DNA from: a virus
DNA length: 28,538 nt
Direction: 5' to 3' (one strand)
Virus record (IMG/VR): IMGVR_UViG_3300034095_000272
Coordinates: 1 to 28,538 of that record
This document shows positions 15,998 to 22,438 of the stretch, piece by piece. The stretch's first letter is position 1. Each line of letters begins with the position of its first letter. Under the pieces are notes generated by a model, which worked only from the letters and a program-made list of their open reading frames with translations, did no database searches and was not told the DNA's origin. The translations under genes and the position numbers were made by a program.

Positions 15998-16159
15998 TTA
16001 TTTTTTGTGATGTATTGTTTGAATTAATGTTTTATCAATATATATTTCCTCTTTACAAGTCCAAAGGCTAACATATTGCGTTGAATTTATTTCAGCTTCT
16101 GCTTCTATTATAAAAGTTGGTATTTCGTCTTGCTCTTTGTATATCTTAACTATGTTCAT
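15998..16159 (-). CDS. 53-aa small protein coupled to the tail-completion gene
   Basis: A small gene beginning MNIVKIYKEQDEIPTFIIEA and ending IDKTLIQTIHHKK. Its start overlaps the stop of the gp10-like gene as ATGA, a strong sign of translational coupling, and it ends 20 nt before the S74 fibre start. Composition (mixed charge, 'QYVSLWTCKEEIYIDK') suggests a compact beta-rich protein. No family recognised. Confidence 0.6.
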   Translation of the reverse strand: MNIVKIYKEQDEIPTFIIEAEAEINSTQYVSLWTCKEEIYIDKTLIQTIHHKK

Positions 16160-16704
16160 TTTTGATTGAAATTAGACTTGATTAAAAAATTTACTGTTGA
16201 TTCTATATCTAAACTAAATGCGTCTGTTATAACGCTTGATAATTGGCTTATATTCTTTTTGACTGCCTTTTCTAAAAACTTGTTTGGCTCTATACCTTGA
16301 TGGTAAACTGATTCACGTACCGCATAAGGTGATAATCCTCTTTTGTTTGACCAATCTATGAAATGTTTAACACTTGGCTTTACACCTTCTTTAAATGAGT
16401 ATGGTGATCCTTTGCCTTTTTGCTTCCACATTTTACCTTTGTTGTTTGTTCGTTTGAATGCTGATGTTTGTTTTCTAACACCTCCTACACCTCGAACTCC
16501 TTTATCTACAAAAGCACCATATTTTGACATTAAGATATTTATCTCAATAGAATTTTTAGAAACCTTTGCCCCTTGATTTACTAAACTGTTTTTTAATTGC
16601 CCTGTATCAACTTTGCCCGTACTTTCTAAATTAGCTTTTGCATCTTTTACGATGTTATTACTAAAATCATTCAAGGCTTGTTTTAAGTTGTCAATCTTTA
16701 ACAT
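16156..16704 (-). CDS. HK97 gp10-like tail completion protein
   Basis: A 182-aa protein. Family marks of HK97-gp10/neck-type proteins are 'ESTGKVDTGQLKNSLV' (27-42), 'KYGAFVDKGVRG' (61-72) and a basic, flexible middle (73-100), with helices at both ends. It probably caps the tail or connects it to the head. It overlaps the upstream tail-terminator-like gene by 7 nt and the 53-aa gene downstream by 4 nt. Confidence 0.7.
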   Translation of the reverse strand: MLKIDNLKQALNDFSNNIVKDAKANLESTGKVDTGQLKNSLVNQGAKVSKNSIEINILMSKYGAFVDKGVRGVGGVRKQTSAFKRTNNKGKMWKQKGKGSPYSFKEGVKPSVKHFIDWSNKRGLSPYAVRESVYHQGIEPNKFLEKAVKKNISQLSSVITDAFSLDIESTVNFLIKSNFNQK

Positions 16705-17174
16705 TTGTTTATATCGTTTGGTACCGTTAGATTTATAGTTGTGGTAAATCCTGCTAGCATATTCTCAAATTCTTTGTTTATGAATTCGCTTTGTGGATCG
16801 CCTTCTAATTCCATTGTGTCAATTGCGATTGTACTTTGTCTTAACCTTGCCACTAATCGATTGATTACGTACAATTGATTTGTCCAGATATAAATTAGGT
16901 TGTCATTTCCGTATATGTTGTCTTGAATTACATCTTTGCTGATGTCTACTATATCTACATTTACAATAGTTAATTGAAACGTTAATGAATTTTCACTATG
17001 TGTTACGTTGTCCATTGTAATATTCGCAAGTGGAAACATTGTCATCTTTGCTAAGTCTAATTCCGTTAGTTCTCCAAGCGTAACTTTATTGCAGAATGGG
17101 TTAGATTCTAGTTCTGCTTTCATTGCTTCAATCACTCTGTAAATCGCTTCAACTCCTCTTAAATTATCTGCCAT
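16698..17174 (-). CDS. Probable tail terminator/completion protein
   Basis: A 158-aa protein beginning MADNLRGVEAIYRVIEAMKA. Its layout is an N-terminal helix, then beta strands (FPLANITMDN, LTFQLTIVNVDIVDI), a helical 'NQLYVINRLVARLRQ' segment and a C-terminal strand (AGFTTTINLTVPN). This fits tail-terminator-like proteins of siphophages, which end tube growth and join tail to head. Its start lies inside the end of the frameshift-extension reading frame (11-nt overlap). Role inferred from size, fold pattern and neighbours. Confidence 0.5.
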   Translation of the reverse strand: MADNLRGVEAIYRVIEAMKAELESNPFCNKVTLGELTELDLAKMTMFPLANITMDNVTHSENSLTFQLTIVNVDIVDISKDVIQDNIYGNDNLIYIWTNQLYVINRLVARLRQSTIAIDTMELEGDPQSEFINKEFENMLAGFTTTINLTVPNDINKC

Positions 17175-17427
17175 TTCTTCTCTGTATTTTTTTTAGTTCT
17201 TCAGCTTCTTTTTTTCTCTTGTCAATCTTATAACAAAGGTTATTCAAACAAGTATGCATATTTAATTGTTCAACCGCTTCATATCTTGTAACGTCTCCTC
17301 CAGCAAGTTCGTCAATTGTGCTATACCAATTCCAGTTGATGTCAAATTGAGTTGGCTCTGAAAAGTCTCCTCCTCCGTCTCCAAATACTTGATAATAGAT
17401 GCCAGTAAGTCCGTTCCTAAATTCCAA
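17164..17427 (-). CDS. -1 frameshift extension of the tail assembly chaperone
   Basis: An 87-codon open frame in the -1 frame relative to the 219-aa gene. It opens with TTG exactly at the T9 run and has no ATG there, so it should be read as a frameshift extension, not a gene of its own. Slippage at T TTT TTT after Phe165 would give a 252-aa fusion ending QVFGDGGGDFSEPTQF ... KEAEELKKIQRRNGR. This matches the G/GT arrangement of lambda-like phages, where the extended form helps load the tape measure. The C-terminal part is charged and helical. Confidence 0.75.
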   Translation of the reverse strand: MEFRNGLTGIYYQVFGDGGGDFSEPTQFDINWNWYSTIDELAGGDVTRYEAVEQLNMHTCLNNLCYKIDKRKKEAEELKKIQRRNGR

Positions 17428-17921
17428 AAAAAAACCATCGAACCTATTACAGCAGATAAAGGCATTTGTCTCAATTGTTTGTGATACTTGTCTCCTTCGT
17501 ATCTTTCAATATTATACATCCCGTTTTTAATTTCTTGCTTTATCGGTCTGTATAGTACACCCATTGCAATATGCATATTGCTCCACTCTGATATATTACC
17601 GTTTAAATCTAATAATTCGCCGTAGGTCATCTTATCTAGTTCTGGCAACCATCCAAACTTTACCCCATCAATTGTAAACTTCTGCACCAATTCGGGTTGG
17701 CTTTCTAATATGCCATCTAATATTTTAGATATATTTTCGACTGATTCATATTCTAAATTCAATACCTGTTCACGTGATAGTTTGCAAAATATTTCAATCT
17801 TTTTTATCTTCAAATATTCCTCTGCATCTGGCAATTTCTTTCTGCTTTCAATCTCTTGGTTGTATTCTTGATACTGGATTAGTGTGATGTCATCTAGTGA
17901 ACTTGGAACGGTTAGCTTCAT
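17262..17921 (-). CDS. Tail assembly chaperone, zero-frame product
   Basis: A 219-aa protein beginning MKLTVPSSLDDITLIQYQEY. It is helical and acidic, with 'RPIKQEIKNGMYNIERYEGD' in the middle. The last 54 residues (W166 on) are the zero-frame alternative to the -1 extension. It is the first gene of the structural operon, 35 nt after a CGTTATA/ATATAAC-GTTATAT site and a terminator. The chaperone role is inferred from the slippery site and from the overlap of two frames over 166 nt. Its sequence alone is not decisive. It is unusual that the tape measure lies 6.5 kb further on. Confidence 0.7.
   Translation of the reverse strand: MKLTVPSSLDDITLIQYQEYNQEIESRKKLPDAEEYLKIKKIEIFCKLSREQVLNLEYESVENISKILDGILESQPELVQKFTIDGVKFGWLPELDKMTYGELLDLNGNISEWSNMHIAMGVLYRPIKQEIKNGMYNIERYEGDKYHKQLRQMPLSAVIGSMVFFWNLGTDLLASIIKYLETEEETFQSQLNLTSTGIGIAQLTNLLEETLQDMKRLNN
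17424..17438 (-). promoter_or_regulatory. -1 ribosomal frameshift slippery site (T9)
   Basis: Minus-strand codons ATG GTT TTT TTT TGG (M162 V F F W166) contain the slippery heptamer T TTT TTT within nine T. After a -1 slip the next codon is TTG and the other frame continues for 86 more codons. Two G follow the run. No downstream pseudoknot could be confirmed by eye. Confidence 0.75.
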
Positions 17922-17938
17922 ATACTTGTTTATTTTAG

Positions 17939-17954
17939 ATATAACGTGTTATAT
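17939..17954 (-). promoter_or_regulatory. ATATAAC-GTTATAT palindrome with CGTTATA motif (copy 1)
   Basis: The inverted repeat has 7-bp arms and a 2-bp spacer, 18 nt upstream of the chaperone start and after the terminator at 17981-18006. The minus strand reads ACACGTTATATCTAAAA. It is the most symmetric of four CGTTATA sites and could be an operator or a late promoter. Confidence 0.45.
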
Positions 17955-17980
17955 TTAATTTTACGATAAAATATATACGC

Positions 17981-18006
17981 AAAAAAAAACACCCCGTTAG
18001 GAGTGC
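17981..18006 (-). terminator. Rho-independent terminator of the two-small-gene unit
   Basis: The minus strand has CACTCC, the loop TAAC, GGGGTG and then nine T. The one imperfect position is a U-G pair in the minus-strand RNA. It lies 26 nt past the stop of the 18032 gene. Confidence 0.8.
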
Positions 18007-18031
18007 TTAAAATACGTTGTTTTGTTTTAGG

Positions 18032-18244
18032 TTATTTATTGAAGCAATCTAATAGGTTTGCTATATCAAAATTTTTATTGCTGTATTGGCAAACATAAGA
18101 AGCATCGCATACTGATAAATTTAATGAACTGCCTTCTTGTTGTTCTAGTGCTCTTTTTATACTTGCAATTAGACTAGGATACTTTTCTGCATCTTCATTC
18201 ATTGCTTTTAATACTTCTGGCTTTAATCTTTGTAGTAAGTTCAT
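18032..18244 (-). CDS. 70-aa small protein, unknown
   Basis: A protein beginning MNLLQRLKPEVLKAMNEDAE. The N-terminal half is helical (KPEVLKAMNEDAEKYPSLIASIKRALEQ). The C-terminal half contains two Cys about six residues apart (SVCDASYVCQYSNKNF) and a third near the end. It is the second gene of a short unit between a Bacteroidota-type promoter and a terminator. The ACTAAAACAAAA leader precedes it. No family recognised. Confidence 0.65.
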   Translation of the reverse strand: MNLLQRLKPEVLKAMNEDAEKYPSLIASIKRALEQQEGSSLNLSVCDASYVCQYSNKNFDIANLLDCFNK

Positions 18245-18267
18245 AATATTTTGTTTTAGTGTGTTTA

Positions 18268-18441
18268 TTATTTAGTTTCAATATAGCATCTTGATAAATT
18301 CCAATCACCCATTAACCATTTTGTAGTTTTAGTTCCTTTAATAAACATTTCTTTAAATGGAGTTGCATTCGTTGAATGTTGTTTTGTAATTCTTAATTCT
18401 CCAGTAAATTTGTTTTCTAATTCAATTATTAAAGTTTGCAT
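18268..18441 (-). CDS. 57-aa small protein, unknown
   Basis: A protein beginning MQTLIIELENKFTGELRITK and ending WLMGDWNLSRCYIETK. It is probably mostly beta. It is the first gene behind the promoter at 18471-18503, with a leader of about 30 nt, and ends 23 nt before the next start. A full-length open frame with normal codon use supports it as real. Function unknown. The position suggests a moron-like accessory gene. Confidence 0.6.
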   Translation of the reverse strand: MQTLIIELENKFTGELRITKQHSTNATPFKEMFIKGTKTTKWLMGDWNLSRCYIETK

Positions 18442-18470
18442 TTTGATTTGTATTAGTTGTTATCTGAGTA

Positions 18471-18503
18471 CAAATATACAACTAAATAAATGTTATAAAC
18501 AAA
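18471..18503 (-). promoter_or_regulatory. Bacteroidota-type promoter (TTTG, 21 nt, TATATTTG)
   Basis: On the minus strand TTTG (18503-18500) is followed after 21 nt by TATATTTG (18478-18471), matching the -33/-7 consensus of Bacteroidota. It lies between the terminase stop (18556) and the small gene starting at 18441, so it opens its own transcript. Confidence 0.75.
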
Positions 18504-18513
18504 CTTTTTATAA
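18493..18513. repeat. Inverted repeat TTATAAA/TTTATAA over the -33 box
   Basis: Perfect 7-bp arms (18493-18499 and 18507-18513) flank a 7-nt spacer that contains the -33 TTTG. The same element with one spacer change is at 23004-23024. Its symmetry and place make it a candidate repressor operator. Confidence 0.5.
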
Positions 18514-18555
18514 CTTATTTTTAATCTTTTTTTAAAATAATTTCTAACTACTTGA

Positions 18556-19761
18556 TTATCTTACTGAATACGTGCCACGATTTTTCAATTCTTTTATTGC
18601 CTGAATCGATAAAGCTAAACTAATTACACTATCATCGTGTATTCCTTGAGGTGCTGAATACTGAACATTACGTGTTGTCTGGTTGTATATGTATGTGAAT
18701 GCCTCCAGTTCGTCAATCATCCAAATGGTGTTCAATATGCTTATATCTTTTTGCTCAAACAATACTGCCAAGTCTTCAATCATTATAGGCTTGGTTTTAC
18801 TCGATGTAACAAACGGATATACCTTTTGTCCGCATAGCTTTTTTAGCATCTCATAAAATACGTCGCCTTGGTTGTTTACTTCGACATATACCTTTGCATT
18901 GTATTCGTTTATTTTGATTGATACTTTTTCTATTATCCTTGTCCATTCATCGTGTCTCCAACGTTCTGTAAATACAACTTGCTTATGTTCGTTTATAATG
19001 GTCAATACGGTGTAATCGTCTGCTCGACCTATATCAAGTCCACCAAAGTATTTTGTTGATTGTGATGGCTCTTTTATGCATTCTTTTACATTGGCAAATA
19101 AACCACTTGAATTATCTAAAAACTCGGCTAGGTATTCCTGTCTAAAAATATGGTTCGGTAGTGATCGTTTTCGCTCTTCTAAATCTAATTCGTTTATGAA
19201 TGGTGTATCGTATGAAGTAAAGTGAAAGTATTTATATCTGTTATCGTAGTTTGGCTGGAGTGATAATCTGTGAAAGTGGTTCTTGCCTTTTGGTGTGCTT
19301 ATGAATACAACCTTTTTACCTTTTACTAATACGGTTGCACTTAATACTTCGCTCCAAAGTTCCTCTCTTGTAAATGCAACCTCATCTATAATTAAATAAT
19401 CAAATGTATTTCCCCTGATATTATCTGGTCGCTCACCAGAAAAGAATGATATTGTAGATCCAAAACCTTTGACCGTTAATTCAGATTGATTGAAATCGAA
19501 AAAGCCACTTGATCTAGTAGCTTTTTCTAATTCTGCAAATACCTTTTTGCCTTGTTTGTACACTGGTGTTACCCAAGCGATATTACAACCTTTGTTATTG
19601 ATTGCCCAATACAACATTTGATTGATAGCCAACATCGTTTTTCCAAACTGTCTTCCAATATTCAGCACATAGTATTTGTATGGCTCATTATTGATTGAGT
19701 TGTGAATCAGTCTTTGATTTGGATGTGGTTTATAACCTTTTACATTACTCATCAAATTCAA
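18556..19761 (-). CDS. Terminase large subunit
   Basis: A 401-aa packaging motor and nuclease. The ATPase has Walker A GRQFGKT (36-42), Walker B LIIDE (123-127) and a coupling motif at FISTPKG (153-159). The RNase-H-like nuclease has acidic residues Asp243 in GLDIGRADD, Glu294 in VEVNNQGD and Asp376/377 in HDDSVISLAL. It would pull DNA into the prohead through the portal and cut concatemers. Length is slightly short but all motor and nuclease motifs are present. The start overlaps the small subunit by 17 nt; an internal Met at 19752 is possible. Confidence 0.93.
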   Translation of the reverse strand: MNLMSNVKGYKPHPNQRLIHNSINNEPYKYYVLNIGRQFGKTMLAINQMLYWAINNKGCNIAWVTPVYKQGKKVFAELEKATRSSGFFDFNQSELTVKGFGSTISFFSGERPDNIRGNTFDYLIIDEVAFTREELWSEVLSATVLVKGKKVVFISTPKGKNHFHRLSLQPNYDNRYKYFHFTSYDTPFINELDLEERKRSLPNHIFRQEYLAEFLDNSSGLFANVKECIKEPSQSTKYFGGLDIGRADDYTVLTIINEHKQVVFTERWRHDEWTRIIEKVSIKINEYNAKVYVEVNNQGDVFYEMLKKLCGQKVYPFVTSSKTKPIMIEDLAVLFEQKDISILNTIWMIDELEAFTYIYNQTTRNVQYSAPQGIHDDSVISLALSIQAIKELKNRGTYSVR

Positions 19762-20149
19762 ACTTGGTCACATTAATATCGGTTTGTGTTTTTTCAACTA
19801 ACCCATTCAATCGTTGTGTTATACTTGGATTGTAAATACCTAATAAACCGCCTGTAATTTGATTGGCTCTTATTTCTTCTTTTATATGTGAACAGATAAC
19901 ACCGAAGTCAGTATAATAGTTTTCTTTATTGTCAAAATAATGTTTAACTGTTCCATATTTATTAAAGCAAAAAACACTAAACCCATCCATTGTATATGGT
20001 AATTTAAATGGGTCTTCTTTTCTTTCAGCATCTTTACCTGCATACTGTACTTTTGTCCAATTCCAAGCTTCTATTTTTAATTGCTCTTTGTATTCTTCCC
20101 AAGCTTTTAATAAATCTTTTGGCTCTTTAAATATTCTTGTTGGGTGCAT
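19745..20149 (-). CDS. Terminase small subunit
   Basis: A 134-aa protein beginning MHPTRIFKEPKDLLKAWEEY. It has the N-terminal helix pair, 'YTMDGFSVFCFNKYG' and the C-terminal oligomerisation-type segment 'RANQITGGLLGIYNPSITQRLNGLVEK' seen in small terminases of this phage group. It recognises phage DNA and loads the large subunit. It sits immediately upstream of the large subunit with overlapping ends. Confidence 0.8.
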   Translation of the reverse strand: MHPTRIFKEPKDLLKAWEEYKEQLKIEAWNWTKVQYAGKDAERKEDPFKLPYTMDGFSVFCFNKYGTVKHYFDNKENYYTDFGVICSHIKEEIRANQITGGLLGIYNPSITQRLNGLVEKTQTDINVTKFEFDE

Positions 20150-20153
20150 ATCT

Positions 20154-20366
20154 TTAATTTTTGTTCATTTCACTTTCAAATATTAACCATTCTGTTTTAC
20201 CTTCAAAAAATAGTATTCTAGCTATAATACTTTGTTGTACGTTGTCTAATGTTTTAGGTCTTGTGCTCATTGGCTTTATTCGCTCTTTCTTTATTATTGT
20301 TTTTATTGTATCTACTTTTACACCGCATACCTTTGCTAGTTCAGATAGTTTTAGATGCTTACCCAT
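20154..20366 (-). CDS. Small HTH DNA-binding protein
   Basis: A 70-aa protein with a helix-turn-helix near the N terminus (LKLSELAKVCGVKVDTIKTIIKKERI, about 5-30), similar in style to excisionase/MerR or small-terminase recognition domains. It ends 4 nt before the small terminase gene and overlaps the DnaA-like gene by 8 nt. It could be a transcription regulator or an accessory to packaging-site recognition; the sequence does not decide. Confidence 0.6.
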   Translation of the reverse strand: MGKHLKLSELAKVCGVKVDTIKTIIKKERIKPMSTRPKTLDNVQQSIIARILFFEGKTEWLIFESEMNKN

Positions 20367-20733
20367 TATAGTTTACGCAGTTGGTTATTTGCTCTATTTT
20401 GCCTTTATCGTTTATCTCTTCTATTCTTTTTAATAAACTATACTTCGGGTCTACCGTTTGCATTATCGTGTCTCTAATCGCTTCTAAATGCTTTTTTCTT
20501 TTTCTTACCTCTGCAAATAGTTTTACATTGTGGTGTATTGTGCAATGAGTCATAGTCTTTCCGAAAAAGTTAAAATGGTCTCTTACATCATATAACGTCA
20601 TTTTTAAATCTTTGTGCAGGATGAAACAAGCCATTGAGCGAATATCGACCAGGTCTTGTGTTCTTTTGTTTTCGTATATATCAACTCCGCAAAGTTGATT
20701 TATTGATTCTCCGATGTATTTTGCTTTATTCAT
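20359..20733 (-). CDS. DnaA domain IV-like DNA-binding protein
   Basis: A 124-aa protein. Residues about 20-75 (NKRTQDLVDIRSMACFILHK, then TLYDVRDHFNFFGKTMTHCTIHHNVKLF) resemble the C-terminal double-stranded-DNA-binding domain of DnaA, in which a helix-turn-helix is followed by a signature 'DHSTV.HA' helix; here the equivalent is MTHCTIHHNV. No AAA+ ATPase domain is present. It may bind a phage origin or a DnaA-box-like site, or regulate genes. The ACTAAAAACAAA leader lies just before the start. Resemblance judged by eye. Confidence 0.5.
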   Translation of the reverse strand: MNKAKYIGESINQLCGVDIYENKRTQDLVDIRSMACFILHKDLKMTLYDVRDHFNFFGKTMTHCTIHHNVKLFAEVRKRKKHLEAIRDTIMQTVDPKYSLLKRIEEINDKGKIEQITNCVNYNG

Positions 20734-20745
20734 TTGTTTTTAGTT

Positions 20746-20928
20746 TTAAAATGGGCATTTAATTGTTTCTTTTTTTGGTGTTAAATTTTGATATTCTCTT
20801 TTAATCTTTTCACTTATTGCATCTCTTATAAACTTACCTACATCAACATTGTAAGACTTCATTTTTACTAAAGTATTGTGTTGTGTTTCTGAAATCCTTA
20901 TTACCTTTGTTTGCGTGTATTGTTTCAT
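20746..20928 (-). CDS. Ribbon-helix-helix (CopG/Arc-like) protein
   Basis: A 60-aa basic protein. The strand 'TKVIRISETQHNTLVKMKSY' followed by helix 'VDVGKFIRDAISEKIKREYQ' gives the ribbon-helix-helix pattern. Such proteins dimerise and bind DNA operators. It lies in a cluster of small DNA-binding genes between the Mom-like gene and terminase, and it could be the regulator of the TTATAAA-N7-TTTATAA elements (speculative). Confidence 0.65.
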   Translation of the reverse strand: MKQYTQTKVIRISETQHNTLVKMKSYNVDVGKFIRDAISEKIKREYQNLTPKKETIKCPF

Positions 20929-20973
20929 AATTGTAATACATTTTATGCGTGTAGCGAGTAGTTAGTGGCAATT

Positions 20974-21678
20974 TTAAGAAACAACCGTGCTAATAACAAT
21001 CGGTTCGATAAATGTACCAAGTTTATATTTTTTATTCTCGCCTTTTGGATAAGGTTCAATTCCGTAATTTAGTTTTTTCATATACTCTTTTCTTTTGGTT
21101 TTACTTGTTGCAAAATAAATGTATCGGTGTTTAGCACTTCGGTATTTCCTTAATCCGTTTTGTTTTTCATTATCGTAATGCCTTGAATGTTTACCACCTT
21201 CTACATATTTATCAGTTCTCGCTTTTGTCATTCCAGTATAAATCCAATTTGTAGCTTGGTAAATATACCCGTTATGGTTCATTTGGCTATCAGCATAAGA
21301 TACTAATATTAAATCTTTTGCTTTCAATTCATTTAAACACCAAGCTACAAACTTTGATAACTGTATTTCTATTTCTCCATCAACACAAAGGCGGTTTAAT
21401 TCAAATACCTTTTCACTGTATTCTTTACCACAAACACCAATACATAAACTATTACTTGCAGGTTTTCCAAAGGTACATACTGCTTTCAATTCGTTATTTT
21501 CAAAGTAACCAAAAGAAAAAGTAATACTCGGTTTTCTACCTGAATAATGGCGAGGTAATAAAAAATAAACCGCTTGTTTATAAGTAATGGAAGAAAAACT
21601 GCCACTAACACTGCATATACGCAATGTGGGGTTTAGTGCTTCAACAAAGTTTTCGTTTTCAAATAAACTTTTCTGCAT
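20974..21678 (-). CDS. mom: Mom-like DNA adenine modification protein
   Basis: A 234-aa protein resembling the Mom family: phage Mu Mom converts adenine to N6-carbamoylmethyl adenine and protects phage DNA from restriction. Family-like elements are ITYKQAVYFLLPRHYSGRKP (31-50), FGYF and 'AVCTFGKPAS', 'VFELNRLCVD' (91-100), and SYADSQMNHNGYIYQATNW (127-145). These give the GNAT-like core, and a basic C terminus follows. An 18-bp inverted repeat brackets the start codon (21613-21720), so translation may be controlled by mRNA structure as in Mu. No Com-like zinc-finger regulator is evident nearby. The family call is by eye; a different GNAT-type enzyme is the alternative. Confidence 0.72.
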   Translation of the reverse strand: MQKSLFENENFVEALNPTLRICSVSGSFSSITYKQAVYFLLPRHYSGRKPSITFSFGYFENNELKAVCTFGKPASNSLCIGVCGKEYSEKVFELNRLCVDGEIEIQLSKFVAWCLNELKAKDLILVSYADSQMNHNGYIYQATNWIYTGMTKARTDKYVEGGKHSRHYDNEKQNGLRKYRSAKHRYIYFATSKTKRKEYMKKLNYGIEPYPKGENKKYKLGTFIEPIVISTVVS

Positions 21679-21720
21679 AATTTAAAATTTAGTTTTCATA
21701 ATCCCACACTGCGTATATGC
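21613..21720 (-). promoter_or_regulatory. Long-range stem enclosing the Mom-like start codon
   Basis: Arms 21703-21720 (GCATATACGCAGTGTGGG on the minus strand) and 21613-21630 (CCCACATTGCGTATATGC) are complementary over 18 bp. The single DNA mismatch (G-T) is a G-U pair in mRNA, so all 18 positions pair. The downstream arm is exactly codons 17-22 (PTLRIC). The 72-nt loop holds the ribosome-binding region, the ATG at 21678 and 15 more codons. The upstream arm begins 7 nt after the exonuclease stop. Confidence 0.65.
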
Positions 21721-21727
21721 TTTTACG

Positions 21728-22438
21728 TTACTCTGTTTTTAGTTTTAATAATAATTTGCATTCGATAAACTTCTCACGTGCCTTGTGTTTGTATATCTTT
21801 TTAAATAGTAGAAATACTACCCTTATATAACTTTGTTCGCTTAAACAGCTTTTAAATGCTTTCTGTACCCATTTAACTCCATAACCTTTGCAAAAATTTA
21901 CATTGTCCGAAGTATCGCCTATTATCATTTGTTCGTAAAAGTTGTATAATGATTGCTCTTTTGTAATATCATAATAGCATTGATGGCTCAAATGGTAATT
22001 ATAAATAATACAAGGTAACTGTTTGTAGTCTTTGTCTATGCTTACTATTATTACTTCGTCTCTTCCGAATGTATCGGTTAGGTTCTTCCAATAGGTGGCA
22101 ACTACATCATCTGTTTCAACTCCGTATCCTGCTATTGAATTGTATGTCTCTTTTACGTGCTCTAGAAGTTCGTTTAATATCGGTGGTATTTCTCTGCCTA
22201 TCCTGTTGGCTTTGTAGCTTTTTGATATTTCTTTTCTAAAGTTACCACGTGCTCCAGCGAATGTTAATACTCTATCAACTTCGTGTATTTCTTCTATTGT
22301 GTTTACTATCGACATAAACACTTCGTCAAACTTTAACCTTGCATTTTCAATAGTATGGTATTGTTCGTCTTCATCGTGCTCTTTTTGTCGGTAGCAGCTT
22401 GACCAAATTAGGCTGTCTGCATCTACTAAAACTATCAC
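21728..22438 (-). CDS. 5'-3' exonuclease / flap endonuclease-like (FEN) protein
   Basis: A 236-aa metal-dependent nuclease of the FEN/PIN group. Acidic clusters are Asp6/Asp8 (VDADSLIW), Glu108, Asp110 and Asp111 (GVETDDVVATY), Asp135/Asp137 (VSIDKDYKQLP) and Asp175/Asp178 (IGDTSDNV). A short helix-hairpin-helix follows (KGYGVKW, 184-190). It would process flaps or primers, or degrade DNA during replication and recombination, as T5 and T7 homologues do. Its end lies just upstream of the Mom-like gene's inverted repeat. Confidence 0.85.
   Translation of the reverse strand: MIVLVDADSLIWSSCYRQKEHDEDEQYHTIENARLKFDEVFMSIVNTIEEIHEVDRVLTFAGARGNFRKEISKSYKANRIGREIPPILNELLEHVKETYNSIAGYGVETDDVVATYWKNLTDTFGRDEVIIVSIDKDYKQLPCIIYNYHLSHQCYYDITKEQSLYNFYEQMIIGDTSDNVNFCKGYGVKWVQKAFKSCLSEQSYIRVVFLLFKKIYKHKAREKFIECKLLLKLKTE

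Noticed and set aside
17164-17427. Reading the -1 frame as an independent gene with a TTG start
   Set aside because: The TTG is part of the T9 slippery run and the frame opens exactly there. A frameshift extension explains it better.
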